A DNA stretch of 15,359 bases. It comes from Theodoxus fluviatilis (Eukaryota > Mollusca > Gastropoda > Cycloneritida > Neritidae). Under the pieces are notes generated by a model that did not search any database, was not told where the DNA came from, and was given only the letters and a program-made list of their open reading frames with translations. Shown piece by piece: positions 1 through 8,277 of the stretch (the stretch's first letter is position 1; the number at the start of each line of letters is the position of its first letter). A program made the position numbers and the translations under genes. The stretch lies in NCBI GenBank assembly GCA_034096865.1, contig JAWQFJ010009942.1, positions 1-15,359 on the forward strand. Reading direction: 5' to 3'.

Positions 1-36
1 GCCAAAACCTGGAGGTTCAGCGCCAGCGGTTTTTAT
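1..36 (+). repeat. 36-bp repeat arm, inverted copy at 15066-15101
   Basis: The first 36 bases, starting GCCAAAACCTGG and ending GCGGTTTTTAT, are the exact reverse complement of 15066-15101. This copy runs straight into the (ATC)n array, whereas the other copy continues into unique sequence with a small hairpin. The left edge is cut by the window, so the true length is unknown. It is probably part of a dispersed mobile element; the family is not recognised. Confidence 0.85.
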
Positions 37-161
37 CATCATCATCGTCGTCGTCGTCGTCATCATCATCATCATCGTCATCATCATCTGCATCGTCATC
101 ATCATCGTCGTCGTCATCTTTATCGTCATCGCCATCGTTATCGTCATCGTCGTCGTCGTCG

Positions 162-226
<65 letters not shown>

Positions 227-238
227 TTCTTTTTCTTC

Positions 239-291
<53 letters not shown>

Positions 292-348
292 GAATCATCA
301 ATCATCATCTTCCTCAATCCTCAATCCTCAATCATCAATCATCATCAT

Positions 349-404
<56 letters not shown>

Positions 405-420
405 CCATCATCATCATCAT
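37..420. repeat. (ATC)n trinucleotide microsatellite array
   Basis: This is about 380 bp of CAT/ATC triplets with CGT-rich patches near 45-170, a CTTCTTTTTCTTCTT patch near 225-240, and an AATCATC/AATCCTC patch near 295-350. Its minus strand gives an open frame of almost only Asp, and this is not a gene. It sits immediately upstream of the splice acceptor of the GPCR exon, so it is presumably intronic. The equivalent array in the opposite sense lies at 9990-10850. Confidence 0.95.
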
Positions 421-473
421 CGGAGAATGTCATATCTTGCAAATATGATGCCTATCCATGGCCATTCCTATCC

Positions 474-504
474 CAATAACATCGCTTGTTCTGTCTACTT
501 TCAG
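474..504 (+). promoter_or_regulatory. Predicted 3' splice site of the GPCR exon
   Basis: A pyrimidine-rich tract, TTGTTCTGTCTACTTTCAG, ends in AG at 503-504. An AATAAC at about 474-479 could serve as the branch site. Receptor-like protein sequence begins right after it. The reading frame is open upstream, so the boundary rests on the acceptor consensus and on where GPCR similarity starts, not on a stop codon. Confidence 0.65.
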
Positions 505-801
505 GTCCTTCTCTTCTACAACACCTTCTCCTCGGTGCGTTTTGACGAGTCATGGATGTTCCTGGTGCTGTCCACCATCCTTGCCTACATCAACTCGGCG
601 GCCAACCCTATCCTGTACTGCGTCTTCTCAGAGAACTTCCGCACCCAGTTCCAGCTTCTGGTCCACAGAGCCCAATGCTGCCAGCAGACGAGGTCCCACC
701 ACCGTAGAGCCAACAGCATGACCTCCTTCACTGAGTACACTTCCTTTCTGAAGCGCTCTGTCATCAAGGGACCCAAGATGGCCCAACCGACGCCAGTGTG
801 A
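505..801 (+). CDS. Last coding exon of a class A GPCR, probably a peptide receptor (TM7 and C-terminal tail)
   Basis: This encodes 98 residues from VLLFYNTFSS to a TGA stop at 799-801. The start fits the end of TM6 and extracellular loop 3. The segment WMFLVLSTILAYINSAANP is TM7, with the hallmark NPxxY motif as NPILY at 604-618. Helix 8 follows as CVFSENFRTQF, and the CysCys pair at about 676-681 could be palmitoylated. The tail is rich in Ser and Thr, as in receptors that bind arrestin. The last residues, PTPV, fit a class I PDZ ligand ([S/T]-x-V). The loop 3/TM7 pattern reminds me of thyrotropin-releasing-hormone-type and related neuropeptide receptors, but the ligand cannot be assigned. 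TM1-TM6 must lie upstream, outside the window. Candidate poly(A) signals are AATAAA at 1572 and ATTAAA at 1628, both far from the stop and uncertain. Confidence 0.88.
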   Translation, partial: VLLFYNTFSSVRFDESWMFLVLSTILAYINSAANPILYCVFSENFRTQFQLLVHRAQCCQQTRSHHRRANSMTSFTEYTSFLKRSVIKGPKMAQPTPV

Positions 802-1445
802 GAGAGTTAAGAAGAGTGAGGAGGTCGAAGGTGAATTGGGTGCGGAGAGGTAAGACATCCAGAAGTCCTCAGATGTTTGAAAATATGTTCAGTTTAATTC
901 ATGAGTCTGTTTGAGAAATACAAAGGGAAAGGAGAGAGATCGAGATCTCATGAGAATAGAATGAAAGAAAATTGAGAGATAACACTACGGGCATTTACTC
1001 AATTGCTCTACATGATTTGCTCAGGTTCATAGGACAGAGATATCGTGAACCGAGAAACTCAAGATTCCTTGAAGACAGAAAGGCAGGATACTACAACTGG
1101 TGTGGCGTGCAAGGAACACAATAACGTTGTTTTCAAGAAACACCCCTAGACGGCCTCAGAGTCGTAAGCGGCGAACGGACTGGGACTTCCTTGAGACGTT
1201 GTTGGACTCAGCAAGACACAGCCATGCATAGGCAAATGCTAGACTGGTCCACGAGACGCATGGCACGACCGTGTGATGAGAAGACTGAGGCTCCTCTAAG
1301 GACAGAGACGGTGAACGTTAAAGACAGATATCTGGGGAGTCACTTATTTGGCCTTCACGGTGCTACTCACGACTCTCCCAGACAGACGAACGCAGCTTTG
1401 GGGAATCGACACCAACTGGGGAGGGAGGAATGGAGCAAACGAGCG
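802..1445 (+). other. Presumed 3' UTR and downstream flank of the GPCR gene
   Basis: There is no recognisable coding signal and no transposon hallmark in this stretch. It follows the receptor stop codon directly, so at least the first part should be 3' UTR. I saw no canonical AATAAA before 1572, so the transcript end cannot be placed. Confidence 0.4.
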
Positions 1446-1574
1446 TGAGAGAGAGAGAGAGGGGGGGAGGGGGAGATTGCCAGAAAGACAGACACAGACC
1501 CCCAAAAACACAAAGAGAAAAAAAGCACAAATAAGAGGCCCACAGACAAACCAAAATACGCACAGAGAAACAAT

Positions 1575-1618
<44 letters not shown>

Positions 1619-1740
1619 CCCATACACATTAAAAAAAAACCCGCCCAGACAGAGACGGTGAGATTCATGACAGAGACAGAGATGGAGAGAAGGAGAGAGA
1701 GAGAGAATAAGAGAGAGAGAGAGAGAAACGGACGTACCGA
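1446..1740. repeat. Cluster of (GA)n and (CA)n microsatellites
   Basis: (GA)n occurs at about 1446-1460 followed by G-rich sequence, a (CA)n tract of about 40 bp at 1577-1617, and imperfect (GA)n at about 1688-1728. The open frames here (runs of Thr-His, Cys-Val or Arg-Glu) come only from these dinucleotides. Confidence 0.9.
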
Positions 1741-1896
1741 TGGACAGACAGTAAAGATAGTATCAGGACTGCCGATCTGTGGGAAGACGTTAGTTTGCAC
1801 AGCTTATGGTGGCGAGAGAGCACACCCCAGGAGAGAAAGAGACGGGGGAGGTATAAACGCGCGCGCGCGCACACACACACACATACACACACACAC
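1741..1896. other. Short unique stretch ending in (CG)n(CA)n
   Basis: No gene is seen. A (CG)n run at about 1859-1870 passes into (CA)n at about 1870-1896. This (CA)n tract abuts the left end of the DNA transposon and appears to resume at 2210 on its other side. Confidence 0.8.
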
Positions 1897-2209
1897 CAGG
1901 GGCGGATCAGTTCATGGGGGGGGGGGGGGGTTGTAAACCTTTTTTTTAACAACGGGGAGGGGGGGACTATGAAGGCGCAAAGCGCTAAACCGACACCAAC
2001 CATATAAGGTCTTTGCCGACACTGCAAAGCTGGGGGGGGGGGGGGGGGGGGGAGAGGAGGCTGCAAAATGGTGCAATCTGGTGCATTCTGATGATGATCA
2101 TTGCCAATTTCAGGCAGCAGATTTTGTTACTTTTTTACTTCTTTTTTTTGCTGGGGGGGGGGGGGGGGGTGTTCCTGAAATCCCGGATACTCCCCCTTGT
2201 CCGCCCCTG
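1897..2209. mobile_element. Non-autonomous DNA transposon (MITE), CAGGGGCGGA termini, hAT-like
   Basis: The element is 313 bp and starts CAGGGGCGGATCAG; its other end reads, on the minus strand, CAGGGGCGGACAAG. The terminal inverted repeat is therefore 10 of 10, or 12 of 14 over the longer span. Both ends abut (CA)n: 1890-1896 and 2210-2216 are both CACACAC, compatible with a target-site duplication of 7-8 bp, although the microsatellite makes this ambiguous. Inside are three long G runs (1916-1930, 2032-2052, 2153-2169) and T-rich tracts, with no transposase. CAGGGG-type ends are common in hAT and a few other cut-and-paste superfamilies, so the superfamily remains open. Confidence 0.72.
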
Positions 2210-2223
2210 CACACACACACACA
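2210..2223. repeat. (CA)n fragment right of the MITE
   Basis: This is fourteen bases of (CA)n. Removing 1897-2209 would join it to the (CA)n at 1870-1896, which suggests a single array split by insertion. Confidence 0.75.
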
Positions 2224-2582
2224 GAGGGACAAAGGCAGAGAACAGAGAACTCAGAACCGTTAAAGAAAGCGATGAGAGCATCCGCGAGGAAAAAGAAGAA
2301 AAAGGAGATGGCTGTCACAAGGCAAAGATTGATCTGTATTGGACATGAGTATCTGAGGCATGTAACGACACTGCACTGCCCATGACATTCGGAAGAAGAT
2401 CATGAGACATCACGGGTCATGATGACTGGTGACCACAAGCGAAAGGAAGTTCTGACTGCCAGCCTGCTCCGTGAGAGACGGCAAAGGACGGAAAGCTTTG
2501 CAGTTGCAGAGTTAGAGGACGCACGCTCGTGCCTCCTCTACTGACGTGAAGGGCCAACATGTCTACATTCTCGCTGTTAACG

Positions 2583-2586
<4 letters not shown>
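2224..2586. other. Unassigned sequence
   Basis: There is no recognisable gene, tRNA or transposon end. The short open frames are rich in Lys and Arg from A-rich sequence and have no family signature. Confidence 0.5.

Positions 2587-2679
<93 letters not shown>
2587..2679. repeat. (TC)n(TA)n compound microsatellite
   Basis: About 27 bp of (TC)n continues directly into about 66 bp of (TA)n. It is nearly perfect. Confidence 0.97.
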
Positions 2680-2681
<2 letters not shown>

Positions 2682-5070
2682 ACTCCTTTAGTTTCCAACG
2701 CACCAGACATCTCAGTTCGTACAATCCTTTTTTTAAAGTTCATATTCTGTATTCAAGAATACAAAAGCTTACATAACATGCCTATTAACATAATGGTGGG
2801 TTGGGGGGGGGGGGGGGGGAGGCGGCTGCATCAGGGGGAGGGATAAGGGGGAAGGAAGGGAGTACAAGGGGAGTACAAGGGGAGGGAGGGAGGGGATGTA
2901 GAAAGTTCGCACACTCCTGTCTGGCTTCGTCATTCAAGGTCGGCAGCAGTCCTGGGGTTTTGTTCTGCTGCAGACTGGGCGGGTCTTCTTTTGCGCACTG
3001 GACGGACATTTTTGCCGAAGCAGTTGCTTTTCAGAGATGAAAAGAATGAGAACAACGGGTAAAAACGTGAATGATATCCACTAAAGAGACGAATTATGGA
3101 AGAAAATTTTGAAGTTATTTGGGTTATACAGGATCACTTACCGTTGCTGACGTAGCTACGGTGGGGTTAAGCCATTGACAGCAAGTCCTAAAGGCGTGGC
3201 GTCGTGATAACGGTACTGCAATCCAAGGCTGCACAATGGCGACAGCTGTAAACAATTACAAAATTCTTTTTTCCACTTTCATTGTGGGAACTTCGTCGTT
3301 GTACAGGTTGTCCAGTGTTTTTGTTGTGAACAGTTAGTCGTATAGTGCCTGGTTTTTCGATGGAGTACTGCTTGTGTGATGATGGCGTGACAGTACAACT
3401 GTGTAAATAGCCATCTTGGTTTCGCTGTGCGTTTGGTGAATTTTGAAATCGTTGGATGAATTTCCTTTTCCCCCTTTCAAAATCGAGTTGGAAGGTTTTA
3501 CACGAAAAAATGGAAATCCGACATTGAATAGTGGCCTGAAACACCTTCTCAGAAGTCACACATTGTCAATGATTCAGAGAAACAAACGATTGCAATACGA
3601 ATCGATATCCGTGGGGAAATTGTGAGGTTTAGTTTCGTTGTGAACTATAACATAAAATAGTGTTCGTGAGCTACAACTGAGCTGAAAATGTCGGTAGCAA
3701 AACGTTATCTCCCGAGTATTCATAACCACTCGTGATGGACAACGGTTTCAGCAGCGCCAGTTGAGGCCATGAACTGCTTGGAAAAGGCAGACAGACTCAT
3801 CACACCGCAAACCTTCAGCCTCAGGCAATGTCACATTCAATCACTATCGCTGTCCCTCTGTGCAAGTTTTAGTGGCGAAGACTGCCATGCAAAGCATTTC
3901 TATTTCCTTTCCTTTCCTCAAAGCACCAACTCTACAATCTGGTGTTTAGATTGTTGTCTTGAAGGCGTTGCTGTCTCACATAAACTAGAAAGGTACCACT
4001 GGGATTTAGAGTCGGAGTTAAGACAATTGGTATCCACGGAGACTTTCACTACATTGGAGATAGTAATAGGCACTGTTTCACAATCTCTTGCAGATGAAAG
4101 TGACAGTCTATATAGCATTCAGTATGTAAGCCAATCTGAGCAATGCTATTTCCGTCACGTGGTTTAATTACTCTCGAAAGTCACTAGAATGGCATAGCCT
4201 ATCCACTAAGTAAGCTAAAATAGTTTTTTCGGTCACAAATCACTCGAGTCCGATCTATGATATGCTTCGATTTCCAGTTGTCTCATCCTAAAAATGTTTG
4301 ATTAATAACTCACCTACATGTCAAATATTGAATGTTCTATCCAAAGATTTATCTTTGCATCATTCCATACGACAAGCATATTCGTTTGAGATTTCAAGAT
4401 GTCGCTAATGAGATCAGAAGCTATTTAATGAATCAAAAAGAGGTGTTGGAAAGATTTTATAAAATGGCACGGGAGTGATATGGGAAACGAAGTGGTGGTC
4501 TCAGTCATTATTTGTAGGCTGTATCATTTGCTAAAACTAATGTGTCATTTTGAAAAAAAATATTCGCATTACACAAAACATGATGACGATGACAGTTGGG
4601 TAATAGAGTCTGCATTGGAGTTCTCAAGTCACATAATTTCTCATAATGTAATACTGTTTTTTTTCCATTTAAAATGATAAGTGGTGAATATGATTTTACT
4701 TGTCCTGTGTTTAAACAAAATTGAAAACTGCGCTGAAATGAGTTTGGTGGACATGTGCTGATGAAATCACAATTGTTGTTTCTCTTGTCTGTGGAACATC
4801 TGTGTTGATAGTGTCGTTACTCCTATAGGTGTTCAAAATACTTACGTATACATGTTATTCTTATTTCATAGACATTTAATGTTGAGTAAACTTTCATCAA
4901 AGCAGTGATCAAAATGTTTTATTGTCTTGTGCCAAGACGTTTACAAAACAATGCTCATGCTGTGTCTGTCTGTGACAAAGTCTGCTGCCAACAATAAACG
5001 GCTCTATGATATAGGTTTTCTATGAGTGGTTTCTTTGCAAGTATCCAGTTAATTTAAGATATGTTTTCTG
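2680..5070. other. Mostly unassigned intergenic sequence
   Basis: A 17-base G run lies at 2803-2819, followed by a GGGAGG/AAGGGG-rich patch to about 2895. The rest has balanced to AT-leaning composition. Open frames at 3188-3559 (minus, 123 aa) and 3769-4167 (plus, 132 aa) have no motif I recognise, and neither has a convincing splice context or any neighbour that supports it. An AATAAA at about 4993 on the plus strand has no gene upstream that I can defend. Confidence 0.5.
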
Positions 5071-5148
5071 AATAGTGACTTATCAACCAAGCCTGGGTTT
5101 CAAACCACTTTACATTTACCCCCTGATCATTGAGCCGCTTGATCAGTA
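5071..5148 (-). repeat. Diverged repeat unit, copy 1 (SINE-like)
   Basis: This matches 5297-5374 at roughly two thirds identity with a small indel, and both copies begin AATAGTGACT. On the minus strand it contains GGCTCAATGATCAGGGG, like a pol III A box, and GGTTTGAAACCC, like a B box. The two are closer together than in an intact tRNA head. It may be a decayed tRNA-derived SINE, but that identity is tentative. Confidence 0.5.
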
Positions 5149-5296
5149 ACGCAGATTCCGTTTGTGATTGCAGTGGTCAAGAAATGTAATGCCAATGATC
5201 AAGATTTGTTATTCAAGGGTAGTTGTGACCTGTGCAATAGTCTTAAGTGATTCAGCGAGTAACTGTATATATGGTAAAAGGTAAGGTGTGGTTTTA

Positions 5297-5374
5297 AATA
5301 GTGACTCAGCATCCACGCCCGTGTCTCAAGTCGCAGTGCACCTTACCCCCTGATTGCTGGGCCACTTCATCAAT
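5297..5374 (-). repeat. Diverged repeat unit, copy 2 (SINE-like), abutting the LINE remnant
   Basis: This is the second copy of the 5071-5148 unit, offset by exactly 226 bp at the shared start. On the minus strand it follows directly after the last reverse-transcriptase-like residues of the LINE remnant, so it marks the LINE breakpoint. It keeps an A-box-like GGCCCAGCAATCAGGGG, but its B-box-like segment (GACTTGAGACA) is more decayed. Confidence 0.5.
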
Positions 5375-5445
5375 CCTCGCCGATTTAACCCCCCCCCCTT
5401 AATTTACGTACAGCACAGTTTACTTCTGCATATGTTATGTCAGAA
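5366..5445 (-). pseudogene. Start of LINE reverse transcriptase, truncated
   Basis: The frame gives ITYAEVNCAVRKL, then GGVKSARIDEV. This corresponds to the first conserved RT block (ITxxEVxxAIxxLKxGKSxGxDxI). A run of G on the minus strand (C on the plus strand, about 5391-5399) replaces the usual LKxGK. Immediately after, sequence turns into the 5297-5374 repeat, so palm and thumb are absent. Confidence 0.65.
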
Positions 5446-5524
5446 TCCAGTACAGATAGTTCATTCTATGCGGTACCTAGTAGGTTACAATCTATTGATT
5501 GCAATGTTGAGTTGTCCTGAACTA

Positions 5525-5995
5525 ATAAAAGGTCTTTGAAATAGTCTCTCCAAATGTTAATTTTGATAGGACATTTAACAACTGTTTTAGAGTTAATCGT
5601 GCGTACCTGCCTTCAAAACTCAGACGGATTAGATAAATTAGAAAGCAATAATGACATCATATTTCTCCTATACGCAGTTTTCTTTTCTTTAATCAGTCCT
5701 TGGTACCCATTTCGTTCTTTCGTGTATATCTCCTTAAGTACAGTAGCTTTAGTGCGTATATAACGATGGTACAGACACTTCAAGCTCTGTTTGGCAGCTA
5801 CACAATCATTGACGAACCATGGTTGTCAGCGCCTAATTCTACCATACAAGAAATGCCTCCTCATAGGTTCAGCTCCTCAAAGTGAACAATCACTAAATTC
5901 AGACACTGCTGCATCAATGTCTACCTCACTTGCACTAACCTTATCCAATACACATGACTGTTCAACATAAAGCATCAAATCATCACAAAACTACC
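5525..5995 (-). pseudogene. LINE ORF2 linker between endonuclease and RT
   Basis: One minus-strand frame runs through this part with only a few stops. It shows the typical order for ORF2 linkers: SEVDIDAAVSEF, then QPWFVNDC, then YQGLIKEKKTAYRR, then NPSEF followed by TGA where Trp (FWK) is expected, and finally IWRDYFKDLL. Each is a recognisable landmark between the endonuclease and RT in non-LTR elements. The TGA at about 5625 looks like a simple Trp-to-stop change. Confidence 0.75.
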
Positions 5996-6141
5996 CAGTC
6001 ATATTAGCATCCCATATATATTTATATACACGAAAATTCTTAACACTCTCCACACATTCCATTCTTAACATTCCATACACAATTCTAAGCACAAATTAAA
6101 TGTCAATACATTCTCTCTGACAATCAAGAATTTACAATATT

Positions 6142-6870
6142 TTACCAACTCTCTAGAAACCAAAAAGCAAGCAATGACAATATTTCCTGTGGATTAAATA
6201 TATGTACAGTTACCATCCATGTCACCAGCATCACAACCATTAATAATATACAATCAAAACCCGAACAAGTATATAAAACTTCTAGACCATAATCACTTGG
6301 AACTCGGTCAAAATAATTTCGAAATTCATATGGTGTATCAAACCGCAAATCAGTATATTTATACGAACTCCCTACATTAACATTTCCTGTACGTGCATTG
6401 AAATCGCCACACACGATCACTAAACATTCAGGCCACTCTGTATATACTTGTAACAAACAGTTCTCCAGCTCTTGAATACCATTAGCCTCATTTGCTCCCT
6501 GATAGTAAGGAGAACCCGTAGGCGGCAGGTACAGGCAGATCAAAATAACATCTCGATCATAAACGAGTAGGCATTTACTGATCTTCAGTAACAAAATATT
6601 GTTAAAGATGCACGGAACAGCTTACAAAACAGGAAATCTAACGGTGAACACAACACACACCTCCTCGTGATCTCCTGCCTCTCTCAGAAAGTCTAACTGC
6701 GGGAGATACATAACACGTGAAATAATAATTCAAGAAAACACTTTGAAATTCCTCTACAAAGGTATCCACCAAACATACAAAATGAAAACCTCAATATAAT
6801 CTAGAATTTCGGAATATTCAAGTTTTGAGACGATTCCATTTACATTCCATGATAGAAATCTAACATATCT
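6142..6870 (-). pseudogene. LINE ORF2 endonuclease (exonuclease-endonuclease-phosphatase fold), broken
   Basis: The N-terminal strand reads RFLSWNVNGIVSKL at about 6861-6820, with the conserved Asn of the active site. After a frameshift near 6783 comes VCLVDTFVEEF, where family members carry a metal-binding Glu in a xxETF motif; here it is Asp. Then comes RLSERGRRSRGGV and a TAG at 6640-6638. A third frame gives ICLYLPPTGSPYY and the hallmark CGDFNARTG. Near 6250 the frame shifts again, to DGNCTYI, a stop, and IACFLVSREL, the place of the usual SxxDY segment. At least three frameshifts and several stops make it non-functional. It would have nicked target DNA to prime reverse transcription. 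Confidence 0.85.
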
Positions 6871-6912
6871 CCCCCTGGATGTGAGCTGGCCGTTGTGACT
6901 TGGCCTTGGCCG

Positions 6913-7135
6913 CTAACCTAGGAAGTACCGGTGTTCATCTGGGACCCATCCCTCGTAGTGGATCGCGTCTGGATACGGTCGCGTCCCTCCTGTCGCCCTG
7001 GTAGGCCCTACCACGTGCAGCTGGCCTCCCTTGAAGTATGCATGGTTTCCCGATACCCGTGCCTCATGGAGTTGTCGGCGCTGCTGGTCGGTCCTGTCGC
7101 TCGATACGCCGATCCCCTTGTCCTTCAGGTGGGCT

Positions 7136-7137
<2 letters not shown>
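6913..7137 (-). pseudogene. LINE ORF1-like C-terminal fragment
   Basis: This is a 74-codon open stretch ending at a TAG (6915-6913). It includes LKDKGIGVSSDRTDQQRR, then LHEARVSGNHAYFKGGQL. The pattern (GI, an acidic-rich turn, QRRxLxxAR, then AYFKGGxL) resembles C-terminal regions of LINE ORF1-type proteins, and it lies about 45 bp upstream of the ORF2 endonuclease, as expected for a bicistronic element. It is more GC-rich and freer of lesions than the ORF2 part. Its 5' side runs into (CT)n on the minus strand, so the N-terminus is missing. The family assignment comes from pattern memory and position. Confidence 0.55.

Positions 7138-7214
<77 letters not shown>
7138..7214. repeat. (GA)n microsatellite
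   Basis: This is about 76 bp of nearly perfect (AG)n directly abutting the 5' side of the LINE ORF1 fragment. On the minus strand it reads (CT)n TTTAG, which resembles a splice acceptor, but I see no exon there other than the LINE piece. Confidence 0.97.
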
Positions 7215-7216
<2 letters not shown>

Positions 7217-7828
7217 GGGGGAGGGGAACTTACGAGGAATGGGAGAATTGGCTGGGGAAAAACCCTATTGCTCCAAAACAATATTTCAAGCATAATATAT
7301 CATGGTAAAATGTACATGGCAGCGGTAATTATTTGTCGCCACAATGCAGTAGCTTATATTTTGCTTGCGGTAAGACGCGGCCCAGATATCTGCTATTTTC
7401 TCGACCATTTTTCTTCATTCTGTCGTAGAAAGAAACCAGAATGATGGAGAGCTTCTCTATACTGTGATGACAATTGCTGATGAAATTTATCAGCTGGAAT
7501 CGAATGCAAAATTGTTGCCGGATTATGCATCTCTCCATGACATTGTATTAGGTGGTTCCTTCACGAGAACAACATCTGGATTGTTGGTCTACTTTTGCAA
7601 ACCTTTCTCTAGTCTCCCAAGAGGAGAAAATCATCAAAAGCGACACAGAACAACCGTACGAAAAGAAAGACATTTTTTAAAAAGATTACATTCGGCTGGT
7701 AAGACGAAAAGGAAGAGAATGAGAGAAAGATGCAAAACTCATGCACATGATCGGAAAACACTATTGATGAAATAATATCCATCCGGTGTTGCCAACAATA
7801 AGTTCATCATGAAGCAGCAGCTCCACAA
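7215..7828. other. Unassigned sequence
   Basis: A plus-strand open frame at 7464-7775 (103 aa, basic C-terminus) shows no motif I know. No transposon ends or tRNA-like boxes were seen. Confidence 0.45.
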
Positions 7829-7918
7829 TTTGGCCATCAGTAGATAGCTCTAGTGTGGGTTGGGGGAGGACCATTTGGCCATCAGTAGGTAGCTCTAGTG
7901 TGGGTTGGGGGAGGACCA
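7829..7918. repeat. Two-copy 45-bp tandem repeat
   Basis: The unit TTTGGCCATCAGTAG... is 45 bp, at 7829-7873 and 7874-7918. The copies differ by one base (AGATAG versus AGGTAG). They end eight bases before the head of the SINE at 7926. The near identity means the duplication is recent. Confidence 0.95.
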
Positions 7919-7925
7919 CACACAG

Positions 7926-8277
7926 GCTCTGTGGCCGAGTGGTCAGCGTGCTTGACCTGAAATTGCTTGCGGCTAGTGGGTACGGCGTTCGAAGCTACGC
8001 GGATTTTAGAGTAGCATCCTTGAGCAAGGCGCTTTACTCTCATTGCTTCTCCCCACCAAGGAGTAAAACGGGTACCTGTGAGGCCTGAATTGGAAAATTG
8101 TGAAACTAACTTTGACGCGTTCATCTCCAGCCTGGTTGCATGCTCCCCAGAGCAACAGAGGGAGTTGAGATGGTGTTGGAGTGATATATGCAGGTAGCCC
8201 GATGACCAGGGGATAAATGTGTGCGGTTTGAGCATCCATCAATGGATGGAAAAGTCGCAACAAACCTTTACCTTTAC
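7926..8277 (+). mobile_element. tRNA-derived SINE, near full length
   Basis: The head carries an A box, TGGCCGAGTGG (7932-7942), typical of type II (Leu/Ser) tRNAs, and a B-box-like GCGTTCGAAGC (7985-7995). A central domain at about 8017-8083 reads CTTGAGCAAGGCGCTTTACT, then GGAGTAAAACGGGTACC. This resembles a conserved block found in many marine-invertebrate SINEs (TTGGGCAAGGCACTTT ... GGGTACC). The 3' end is CCTTTACCTTTAC, a typical short repeat tail. A pol III promoter would drive it, and a partner LINE would supply the RT. No target duplication was found. The head is shared with 14743-14820. Confidence 0.78.

Larger units (their letters stand above)
5366..7137 (-). mobile_element. Decayed non-LTR retrotransposon (LINE) remnant
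   Basis: Read on the minus strand, it carries in order an ORF1-like C-terminus (7137-6913), the endonuclease domain of ORF2 (about 6870-6142), the linker (about 5995-5525), and the first conserved block of the reverse transcriptase (about 5445-5366). The 5' side stops at a (GA)n tract and the 3' side at a SINE-like repeat. The catalytic RT block, with its YxDD motif, is absent from the window. Several frameshifts and stops make it inactive. The domain order, with ORF1 and an AP-type endonuclease, fits the L1/Jockey/CR1 grade; the clade is not resolved. No flanking target duplication or poly(A) tail could be identified. Confidence 0.82.

Noticed and set aside
17..301. 94-codon minus-strand frame of almost pure Asp
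   Set aside because: It is the translation of the (ATC)n array; any long array of this triplet is open in this frame.
37..420. CRISPR array
   Set aside because: The repeats are contiguous triplets without spacers, in a eukaryotic context. The same holds for the arrays at 9990, 11416 and 13755.
3188..3559. 123-codon minus-strand frame
   Set aside because: No known domain; basic, mixed composition without repeat of any transposase landmark.
3769..4167. 132-codon plus-strand frame starting with ATG
   Set aside because: No motif, no splice or promoter context and no recognised homologue; length is possible by chance in a window of this size.
4985..5000. AATAAA as poly(A) signal of a plus-strand gene
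   Set aside because: No upstream exon can be supported; the hexamer is frequent by chance in AT-rich sequence.
7134..7214. Splice-acceptor-like (CT)n TTTAG on the minus strand
   Set aside because: The pyrimidine tract is a microsatellite and what follows is a LINE ORF1 fragment, not a host exon.
7464..7775. 103-codon plus-strand frame with basic tail
   Set aside because: Unrecognised, no neighbours or signals supporting a gene.
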